A DNA stretch of 64,000 nucleotides. It comes from Brevundimonas bacteroides DSM 4726 (lineage in GTDB: Bacteria > Pseudomonadota > Alphaproteobacteria > Caulobacterales > Caulobacteraceae). Positions 50,047-56,617 of the stretch are shown here, piece after piece (positions within the stretch are counted from its first letter, which is position 1; the number at the start of each line of letters is the position of its first letter). The stretch is taken from contig NZ_JNIX01000008.1 of NCBI RefSeq assembly GCF_000701445.1, positions 310,001 through 374,000 of the forward strand, read 5' to 3'. The translations under genes were made by a program, and so were the position numbers. Below the pieces are notes generated by a model. It saw only the letters and a program-made list of their open reading frames with translations, searched no databases and was not told the DNA's origin.

Positions 50047-50981
50047 GTCTGGATCGCCCACCAGGCCGCGCGCCGGAGAAACGCGTCGGGGTCCTTGGGC
50101 GTCACCAGCTTGGTCGGGTCGTGGAAGACCCGGTCGTGCAGCCGGGTCAGGGTGAAGCGAAGCGCCGCCGCCTGGCCCAGTCGCGGCAGGGCGGCGGCCT
50201 CGGCGGGGGTCAGGGGACGGACCGCCTCGTAGCCGCGCCGAAAGGCCTCGACCGCTCCGGGGATCAGCGCGCCGGACCCGTCGAATCCCCAGGCGCTCAG
50301 AGCGATGGCCAGGTCATAAGCCAGCGGCCCGGTGCAACCGAAGTAGAAGTCGATCACGCCCGAGACCCGGCCATCCTCGACCAGCACATTGTCCGGGAAA
50401 TAGTCGGCGTGGATCGGTCCGGCCGGCAGGTCTTCCGCAAACGGATCGGCCAGGTCGGTCAGGAGCGCCTCGGCTTCATCGAGGATCGCTCGATCCGCGC
50501 CGGTCGCGGCCGTGGCGCTGCGAACGGCGAGACGACACCAAGCCTCAGGACCGACCGGGTTGTCCCGCCTCAACGGAAAGTCGGCAGCCGTCAAATGCAG
50601 CCGGGCGAGCATTGCCCCCGCCGCTTCCAGGTCGGCGGGCGATGGGTCGCGGAGCCAGGCCCCCTCCAGCCACTCGATCACCGCCGCCGGTCGGCCGTTC
50701 AGCGTCCCGACCCAGCCGCCATCATGGCGTCGCACCGGACGCGGCGCAGGATAGCCGCGCGCCGCCAGATGATCGGTCAGGCTCAGGCAGAACGGCAGCG
50801 ACGCCGCGTCTGTCCGCGCCTCGAACAGCGTTAGGACGTGGCGGGTGCCGAGGGTCTCCAGCCGATAGTTGGTGTTCTCCACCCCCTCGGCGATCGGGTG
50901 TAGCGCGACCAGATCGCCGAGGTCATAGTCCCTCAGGAACGCGCGCGCCTGGTCGTCCGAGACCGGAGTGAAGACCGCCAC
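50043..50981 (-). CDS. thrB: Homoserine kinase (APH-fold type)
   Basis: Phosphorylates homoserine. The 312-residue enzyme is of the aminoglycoside-phosphotransferase-like ThrB type, not the GHMP type: VENTNYRLET near the N-terminus, catalytic loop GPIHADYFPDNVLVED, and metal-binding VIDFYFGCTGPLAYDLA. GTG start 3 nt after the upstream fusion gene's stop, so it is transcribed with it. Confidence 0.93.
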   Translation of the reverse strand: MAVFTPVSDDQARAFLRDYDLGDLVALHPIAEGVENTNYRLETLGTRHVLTLFEARTDAASLPFCLSLTDHLAARGYPAPRPVRRHDGGWVGTLNGRPAAVIEWLEGAWLRDPSPADLEAAGAMLARLHLTAADFPLRRDNPVGPEAWCRLAVRSATAATGADRAILDEAEALLTDLADPFAEDLPAGPIHADYFPDNVLVEDGRVSGVIDFYFGCTGPLAYDLAIALSAWGFDGSGALIPGAVEAFRRGYEAVRPLTPAEAAALPRLGQAAALRFTLTRLHDRVFHDPTKLVTPKDPDAFLRRAAWWAIQT

Positions 50982-50984
50982 GCC

Positions 50985-52718
50985 CTAGTGGTGTCCCAGA
51001 GATGCATGCCGCGCGCGCACGATGTCGTTCAGGTCGGCCAGCACACTCTCGGTCGTCGGCCAGCGGCCCGCGCCGCGTCCGCCGCACGACCACACCCGCC
51101 CATCCTCGCCAAAGACCTTCACGCCGTTTCTCTCCCCGTTCAGGGCGAGGAAGAACGGGTCGTCGAGGCCGACGTCAAGCGAAACCGAGGCCTTGAGCGC
51201 ATCGCCCTCGCGGAAACAGGCCCCGATCTGGCGGACCGGTCCGGCGGGCAGGAACTCTTCCGACAGCACGGCGCAGGGCACCTCCGCGGCCGGGCGACCG
51301 AAGGCCTCAAAGGCCAGCAGCCGGACCTTGGCGGCGGAATCCCGGCCCTCCAGGTCCGACGACGGATCCTCTTCCGCGAAGCCGGCCACCCGAGCGTCGG
51401 CGAGCGCGTCGGCGAAGTCGGCGCCGGCCTGAATGCGGCTGAGCATGAAGTTGACCGTGCCGTTCAGGATGGCCTCGAACCCCCGGATCGGCCCGGCGGC
51501 GCGCGCGGCGCGCACCGTCTCGATCATCGGCGCGCCACCGCCGACCGCGGCCGAATAGGCCAGTCGCGCGCCCTTGGCCCGCGAAAGATCGGCCAGCCCT
51601 TGCGGGTCGCGGCTGATCGCCTGCTTGTTGGCGCTGGCGACATCGATGCCCTGCTCCAGCGCGGCGCGGATCAGGTCGTGGCCGGCCCCGCCTTCCGACA
51701 GGGCCTCCAGCAGGATGTCGGGCTGGAGCGCCACCAACGCCTCGCGGTCGGCGGTGAACAGATGCGCAGGCGCGTCGACGTCGCGCGGCTTCTTCGGATC
51801 GCGCACGAGGACGCCGACCACCTCGAAACGATTGTCGGCCTGAAGACGTTGCAGCAGACCTCCGCCCACCACGCCGCAGCCGGCGATGGCGACCTTCAGC
51901 GGCGCGTCCGGCACGGACGGTCCCGGAGGCGCCGACGCCTCGCCCACGACGGTGCAGTCGGATCGGCCGATGGCGGCGACCTCGATCTCGACCGACCGTT
52001 CCTGGCCCAGATCGATGGCGTCGTGCTGGACCAGAGCGCCGCCGTGGCGACGCGCGTCGTCCCAGCTGGCGCGACGGAACCGCAGCGGCTTGCCCGACGC
52101 CGAGGCCGGGTCGCGGTCGTAGAGGCCGTCGACGTCCTTCACCAGACGCGCGCGCTTCAGCCCCAGCTCGGCGGCCAGGAACACCGCCGTCAGGTCCGAG
52201 CCGCCACGGCCCAGCAAGACGACGCGGCCGCTCGGTCCGACGGCGCCGAAGCCCGGTACGATCACCACCTGATGCGCGGCGATGGCGCGGTTTAGCGCCT
52301 CGGCGTGCAGGGCGACGGGATGGGCGTGCTCGACCGGTCCCTCGGCCACGATGCCGAGCTCGCGCACCGACAGGGCGCAGGCGTCCAGCCCGATGCGGTC
52401 GCACGCGATCGCGACCAGGGCCGCCGCCTGCTCCTCGCCCTGGGCGACGTAGGCGGGCAGCAGGTCGTTCTCGTGGTCGAGACCGAGCGCACGGGCGTCG
52501 GCCAGCAGCCGATCGGTATGGCCGCCGAGCGCCGAGACCACGGCCACGACCTTCCGTCCGGCACGGACATGCCCATAGACCTCCGACGCCACGACGGGGG
52601 CGCAGGCCTGGTCCTTCAGGATCGAGGAGCCGAACTTGAGGACGACGACCTCCGGGGCGGGCGCGGCCTCCGGCAGCGGTTTCTGAACGACGGCGAGGTG
52701 GGCTTTGGCGTGGGGCAT
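50985..52718 (-). CDS. Compact aspartokinase-homoserine dehydrogenase fusion
   Basis: A 577-residue fusion. Residues 24-255 are an aspartokinase domain (VVLKFGSSIL, LLGRGGSDLTAVFLAAELGL, VKDVDGLYDRDP). From about 274 comes homoserine dehydrogenase (KVAIAGCGVVGGGLLQ, SANKQAISRD, LNGTVNFMLSRI). The kinase joins the dehydrogenase through a short linker, so the ACT regulatory region found in the 820-residue E. coli ThrA is missing. Upstream is a threonine-rich leader and terminator; downstream is thrB. Homoserine supply for threonine and methionine. A C-terminal ACT domain is also absent. Confidence 0.92.
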   Translation of the reverse strand: MPHAKAHLAVVQKPLPEAAPAPEVVVLKFGSSILKDQACAPVVASEVYGHVRAGRKVVAVVSALGGHTDRLLADARALGLDHENDLLPAYVAQGEEQAAALVAIACDRIGLDACALSVRELGIVAEGPVEHAHPVALHAEALNRAIAAHQVVIVPGFGAVGPSGRVVLLGRGGSDLTAVFLAAELGLKRARLVKDVDGLYDRDPASASGKPLRFRRASWDDARRHGGALVQHDAIDLGQERSVEIEVAAIGRSDCTVVGEASAPPGPSVPDAPLKVAIAGCGVVGGGLLQRLQADNRFEVVGVLVRDPKKPRDVDAPAHLFTADREALVALQPDILLEALSEGGAGHDLIRAALEQGIDVASANKQAISRDPQGLADLSRAKGARLAYSAAVGGGAPMIETVRAARAAGPIRGFEAILNGTVNFMLSRIQAGADFADALADARVAGFAEEDPSSDLEGRDSAAKVRLLAFEAFGRPAAEVPCAVLSEEFLPAGPVRQIGACFREGDALKASVSLDVGLDDPFFLALNGERNGVKVFGEDGRVWSCGGRGAGRWPTTESVLADLNDIVRARHASLGHH

Positions 52719-52757
52719 TGGAGTGGTCCGTTTCGAAGAGGAAGGTGGGTTTCGGGC

Positions 52758-52792
52758 GAAAGAAAACCCGCCGGGCCGGGGCCGGGCGGGTG
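52758..52792 (-). terminator. Attenuator terminator of the threonine leader
   Basis: On the minus strand ACCCGCCCGGCC (52791-52780) pairs with GGCCCGGCGGGT (52777-52766), one mismatch, with a very short loop, followed by TTTTCTTT. It lies between the leader peptide stop (52827) and the fusion gene ATG (52718). Bases near 52835-52845 in the leader coding region can pair with the upstream flank CCCCACCCGC as an antiterminator. Confidence 0.8.
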
Positions 52793-52826
52793 GGGTTTGC
52801 TGGGGCTGTCTTATCGACCGCGCGCG

Positions 52827-52901
52827 CTAACCTGTCCCCGCCCGCGAGGGGCCGGTGGTGGTCATACCGGTGGTGGTCGAAATCTGGGTCGCAGGCGTCA
52901 T
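52827..52901 (-). CDS. Threonine-rich leader peptide (thr attenuator)
   Basis: A 24-residue peptide beginning MTPATQISTTTGMTTTGP. Nine of 24 residues are threonine, with two runs of three, plus one isoleucine. That is the signature of a threonine/isoleucine leader like E. coli thrL. It stops 108 nt before the fusion gene, with an intrinsic terminator in between. The same frame is open further upstream with ATGs at 53045 and 53075, so the exact start is uncertain and no clear ribosome-binding site is seen. The link to threonine synthesis in the operon supports it. Confidence 0.78.
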   Translation of the reverse strand: MTPATQISTTTGMTTTGPSRAGTG

Positions 52902-53117
52902 CGACAGTGCCGCGAGAGCGGGCGTCGAAAGCGAAACGGCGATGCGGCCGAGACGGGACAGGGGGCGGACCTCAGGAATATCGTGGGTATGAGGGTGTCG
53001 GGCACGACCGCCGCCGTCAACCCGTTTTGCGCATTTTTCTTTCATCCCGACACCAAGCTGAGGTTTTTGCGCCACGCATTCTGCGATCGAGCTTCGACTG
53101 GAGGTAGATTTTTTCTC
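52902..53117. other. Gap between thr leader and metX promoter
   Basis: About 216 nt without a convincing gene. It must hold the promoter of the threonine operon on the minus strand. The segment 53010-53130 is the most AT-rich part of the region. I could not assign minus-strand boxes with confidence. Confidence 0.4.
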
Positions 53118-53146
53118 TTGACCCGCGCTCTTCGCACTCGCAACGT
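53118..53146 (+). promoter_or_regulatory. Candidate promoter for the metX-metB transcript
   Basis: TTGACC at 53118-53123 and CAACGT at 53141-53146 are spaced by 17 nt, ending just before the first base of the riboswitch (53152). The -35 is good and the -10 weak, common in GC-rich alphaproteobacteria. Confidence 0.4.
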
Positions 53147-53151
53147 AACGT

Positions 53152-53267
53152 CACTCATCAAGACCGGCTGAGGGATAGGCCCTTTGACGCCGGGGCAACC
53201 ATCGGGTTCCGCCCGAACGGTGCCAACTCCTGCGGGGAGGGTCTCGACCTTCCGCGAGAGATGAGTG
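53152..53267 (+). ncRNA. SAM-I (S-box) riboswitch
   Basis: The S-box consensus is present in order: P1 CACTCATC (53152-53159) pairing with GATGAGTG (53260-53267); GAGGGATAGGCCC; the GGGGCAACC segment; a P3 helix around ATCGGG/CCCGAA; GGTGCCAACTCCTGC; and a P4 stem GGAGGGT-CTCG-ACCTTCC. It precedes metX by about 80 nt, so SAM is expected to switch off methionine synthesis. P1 ends in GATGAGTG followed by the metX leader. There is no clear U-tract terminator, so translational control is possible. Confidence 0.93.
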
Positions 53268-53345
53268 GAGCGTCGATCAGGCGACGTCTCCACGGTCTGT
53301 CACCGCGTCCGGAGTCTTGCTGAGCAGGACGATGCGGACGACGAC

Positions 53346-54383
53346 ATGGCTTTCGACACCCAGACCATCTCAGACCCTCTCTGTCGCGACATTGCTCGCG
53401 TGCCCCGGATCGCGCGTGGCAATGTCGCCGTCGACCTTCCGGTCGAGATTCCCGCCGACTTCCGGCTCCAGTCCGGCGAGCGGCTGGCCCAGCGCCGGAT
53501 CGTCGGCCGTCTGCACGGCCGCGAGGGTGCCCCGCTGGTGGTGGTCGCAGGCGGCATCTGGGCGGGGCGGTTCGTGCATCGCACGGAAACGAACGGCCTC
53601 GGCTGGTGGTCGGGCGCGGTGTCGATCCGAGGCCCGATCGACCTGAACCGCTTCCAGGTCCTGGCTTTCGATTACGCGCCGGAAACCGCGCCGGCAGCCA
53701 GGCCGGTCACCATCACCACCCACGACCAGGCGCGGCTGCTGGCCGTCATCCTCGATGCGCTTGGCGACCCCATCGTCTCGGCCTTCGTTGGCTGCTCCTA
53801 CGGCGGGATGATCGGTCTGGCCTTCGCCGAGCTGTTCCCCGAGCGGGTCGGGCAGCTGGTCGTAGTCTCCGCCGCCCACCGGGCCCATCCCCAGGCGACG
53901 GCTTGGCGCGGCATCCAGCGCCGCATCCTGCAGCTGGCCGAAGCCGCCGGCCGGCCCGAGGACGGCGTGGCGCTCGCCCGCGAACTGGCCATGACGACCT
54001 ATCGCACCGCCGAGGAGTTCGGCGAGCGGTTCGAGACCGAGGCCCCCGCGCGCGTCGGCGGTGCCTATCCGGTCTGCGACTATCTGACGGCGCGGGGCCG
54101 GGCCTATCGCAATCACACGACGCCGGCGCGCTGGCTGTCGCTGTCGGACTCCATCGACCGCCACACCGTGACGCCCGAGGCCATCGTCACGCCCACGACC
54201 CTGGTCGGCTTCACCTCCGACCGGCTCGTGCCGATCGAGGATGTGCGCGAGCTCGCCGCCCGCCTTCCCACCCTGTTCCGCTTCGTCGAGGCGTCGTCGC
54301 TGTATGGCCACGACGCCTTCCTCAAGGAGGACGAGGTCGTCGGGGCCATCCTCCGCGCCGCCCTGAAGGAGATCGCCCAGTGA
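53346..54383 (+). CDS. metX: Homoserine O-acyltransferase, MetX fold
   Basis: A 345-residue alpha/beta-hydrolase-fold enzyme activating homoserine for methionine synthesis. Nucleophile elbow VGCSYGGMIGLAFAELFPER, acid in TSDRLVPIED, and His in YGHDAFLKED. The GCSYGG form resembles the MetX-type homoserine succinyltransferases rather than classical acetyltransferases; the acyl donor is inferred. ATG at 53346 downstream of the riboswitch, and overlap with metB by GTGA. Confidence 0.88.
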   Translation: MAFDTQTISDPLCRDIARVPRIARGNVAVDLPVEIPADFRLQSGERLAQRRIVGRLHGREGAPLVVVAGGIWAGRFVHRTETNGLGWWSGAVSIRGPIDLNRFQVLAFDYAPETAPAARPVTITTHDQARLLAVILDALGDPIVSAFVGCSYGGMIGLAFAELFPERVGQLVVVSAAHRAHPQATAWRGIQRRILQLAEAAGRPEDGVALARELAMTTYRTAEEFGERFETEAPARVGGAYPVCDYLTARGRAYRNHTTPARWLSLSDSIDRHTVTPEAIVTPTTLVGFTSDRLVPIEDVRELAARLPTLFRFVEASSLYGHDAFLKEDEVVGAILRAALKEIAQ

Positions 54384-55576
54384 GCCTGTCCAGCAAGAAG
54401 GGGCGGCACGCCCACACCACCTGCGCCCGCTCCGGCGTCGATCAGGACACGGCCCACGGCGCTGTCATGCCACCGCTCTATCTATCCTCGAACTATTCCT
54501 TCGCTGGCTTCGAGCAGAAGCGGACCTACGACTATAGCCGGTCCGGCAATCCCACCCGCGACGTGCTCGCCGAGACCCTGGCGGAGCTGGAAGGCGGGGC
54601 GGGCTGCGTCGTCACCGCGACCGGCATGGCGGCGGTCGACCTGCCGCTGTCCTTGCTGGAGCCAGGCGATCTGCTGATCGCCCCGCACGACTGCTATGGC
54701 GGCACCCACCGCCTGCTAACCGCGCGGGCGAAAAAGGGTCATTTCGAGGTTCTGTGGGTCGATCAGGGCGACCCGGCCGCGCTGGAGTCCGCGCTGCGAC
54801 TGAACCCGAAGCTGGTGCTGGTCGAGACGCCGTCCAACCCCCTGCTGCGCGTCGTCGACATCGCCGACATCTGTACCCGCGCGCGTCGTGTCGGGGCCAA
54901 GGTGGTGGCCGACAACACCTTCCTGTCGCCCGCGCTCCAGACGCCGATCGCGCTGGGCGCCGACATCGTGATCCACTCCACGACCAAGTACATCAACGGC
55001 CATTCCGACGTGGTCGGGGGCGCTGTGATCTGCGCCGATCCGGCGGATCATGCGGAGCTGGCCTGGTGGGCCAACTGTCTGGGCGTGACGGGATCGCCAT
55101 TCGACGCCTATCTGACGCTCCGGGGCGTGCGGACCCTGTTCGCGCGGATCGAGCGGCAACAGGCCACGGCGGGCAAGGTCGCGGCCCTGCTGGAAGCCCA
55201 TCCGGCCGTGTCTGCGGTGCACTATCCGGGGCTGAAGACCCATCCCAGCCATGCGCTGGCGGCGCGCCAGCAGAAGGGCTTCGGCGCCATGCTGAGCTTC
55301 AAGATGGCAGGCGGGGTCGAGGCAGTACGATGTCTGGTCGAGACCCTGGACGCCTTCACTCTGGCCGAGAGCCTGGGCGGCGTTGAAAGCCTGATCGCCC
55401 ATCCGGCCTCCATGACCCACGCCGCCATGACGCCAGAGGCCCGCAGGGTCGCCGGCATCACCGATGGACTGCTGCGGCTCTCGGTCGGACTGGAGCATGA
55501 GGACGACCTGATCGCCGACCTTGTTCAGGCACTGGACGCGCTCACACCGGTGCGGGCAGAGGCTGAGGCCGCGTGA
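54380..55576 (+). CDS. metB: Cystathionine gamma-synthase
   Basis: A PLP enzyme joining cysteine to acylated homoserine. The 398-residue protein is very close to E. coli MetB along its length: DYSRSGNPTRD, LEGGAGCVVTATGM, APHDCYGGTHRL, PLP lysine in IHSTTKYINGHSDVV, and FTLAESLGGVESLIAHPASM. GTG start at 54380 overlapping metX. O-succinylhomoserine sulfhydrylase (MetZ) is less likely. Confidence 0.93.
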   Translation: MSLSSKKGRHAHTTCARSGVDQDTAHGAVMPPLYLSSNYSFAGFEQKRTYDYSRSGNPTRDVLAETLAELEGGAGCVVTATGMAAVDLPLSLLEPGDLLIAPHDCYGGTHRLLTARAKKGHFEVLWVDQGDPAALESALRLNPKLVLVETPSNPLLRVVDIADICTRARRVGAKVVADNTFLSPALQTPIALGADIVIHSTTKYINGHSDVVGGAVICADPADHAELAWWANCLGVTGSPFDAYLTLRGVRTLFARIERQQATAGKVAALLEAHPAVSAVHYPGLKTHPSHALAARQQKGFGAMLSFKMAGGVEAVRCLVETLDAFTLAESLGGVESLIAHPASMTHAAMTPEARRVAGITDGLLRLSVGLEHEDDLIADLVQALDALTPVRAEAEAA

Positions 55577-55579
55577 CCT

Positions 55580-55619
55580 GTCTCCTCCCCGTCGGCCGCT
55601 TGGCGAATGGGGAGGAGAC
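55580..55619. terminator. Hairpin between metB and the methyltransferase gene
   Basis: A perfect 11-bp stem GTCTCCTCCCC/GGGGAGGAGAC with an 18-nt loop lies between convergent stop codons (55576 and 55622). It could act as a bidirectional terminator, although no T-tract follows. Its GGGGAGGAG arm resembles family A repeats but it is a single hairpin. Confidence 0.5.
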
Positions 55620-55621
55620 CG

Positions 55622-56617
55622 TCAGGCTGGCCGAGCCTGGGTTTGCATGGCCCCGGTCATGGGAATGAAGAAGACGCCCACGTCGCGGCGGCTGCGAACG
55701 CGGCCATCGGCGTCCTTGGTATAGACGTAGAGGACCTGGCCCCGGCGGAACGGTTGGCCGATCGGGATGATCAGCTTGCCGCCCGGCTTGAGTTGCCGGA
55801 ACAGCTCGGGCGGGGCGTACTGGGCCACGCAGGTCAGCATGATGGTGTCGAAGCCTTCGGTCACCTCGGGCCAGCCGAAATAGCCGTCGCCGACCCGCGA
55901 GTGCACGTTGTCGTAGCCGAGAGGATCGAAGATCTTTCCCACCGCCTGGCCGATCGGCTGGATGATCTCGATGGTGTAGCTGTCGCGCACGATGCGGCTG
56001 AGCAGCGAAGACTGGAAGCCAGAACCCGTGCCGATCTCCAGCGTCACGTCGGTGGGCTTGGGAGCCGCCAACTGGGTCATGTAGGCCTGGCCCAGATAGT
56101 CTGACAGCACGCTGCCATGGCCGATGGCCCAAGGCTTGGGATCGGCCTCATAGGCCTGATAGGCGGTCGATTCGTCGGACGCATAGGCGTAGTGGTAGAA
56201 GTCTCGCGGCACGCTCTCGAAGGCCCGAACCACGTTGGGATCGTGCGCGCCGAAGCGGCTGTCGAGATAGACGCGGATGCGCTCGATGGCGGCGGGTTTG
56301 CGCGTCTGAACCTCATTGAACTGGGCTTCCGAAAGAGTGTGGGGACGCTCTGAAGCCTCCATGGCCGTGTTGAAGCGGGCATAGGTCCACGGCTCGCTCG
56401 GCATGCGGACGGTCTCGGACACGGCCGAGGTCGCGCCCGCTTCGGCCACCGCGTTGCCAGCGGGCGCAGCGGCTCCCGCCCCTGCTCCACCGGTCGCCTG
56501 GGTCGGATTGAGGCGCGCCTGGACGGTCTTCAGGGTCTGCTCGTCGCAGGCGGCGAGGCCCGACAGCGCGGTGGCTCCGGCGGCGGTCAGAAGGGCGCGA
56601 CGGTTAATCGGGCTCAT
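55622..56617 (-). CDS. Lipoprotein protein-L-isoaspartate methyltransferase-like protein
   Basis: A 331-residue PCMT-family protein. The SAM-binding motif is LEIGTGSGFQS at residues 193-203, with IEIIQPIGQAVG and VAQYAPPELFRQLKPGGKL after it. The N-terminus MSPINRRALLTAAGATALSG then LAAC has twin arginines and a lipobox at Cys24, indicating export and lipid anchoring, which is unusual for a SAM enzyme. The ATG overlaps the upstream stop (ATGA). Confidence 0.83.
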   Translation of the reverse strand: MSPINRRALLTAAGATALSGLAACDEQTLKTVQARLNPTQATGGAGAGAAAPAGNAVAEAGATSAVSETVRMPSEPWTYARFNTAMEASERPHTLSEAQFNEVQTRKPAAIERIRVYLDSRFGAHDPNVVRAFESVPRDFYHYAYASDESTAYQAYEADPKPWAIGHGSVLSDYLGQAYMTQLAAPKPTDVTLEIGTGSGFQSSLLSRIVRDSYTIEIIQPIGQAVGKIFDPLGYDNVHSRVGDGYFGWPEVTEGFDTIMLTCVAQYAPPELFRQLKPGGKLIIPIGQPFRRGQVLYVYTKDADGRVRSRRDVGVFFIPMTGAMQTQARPA

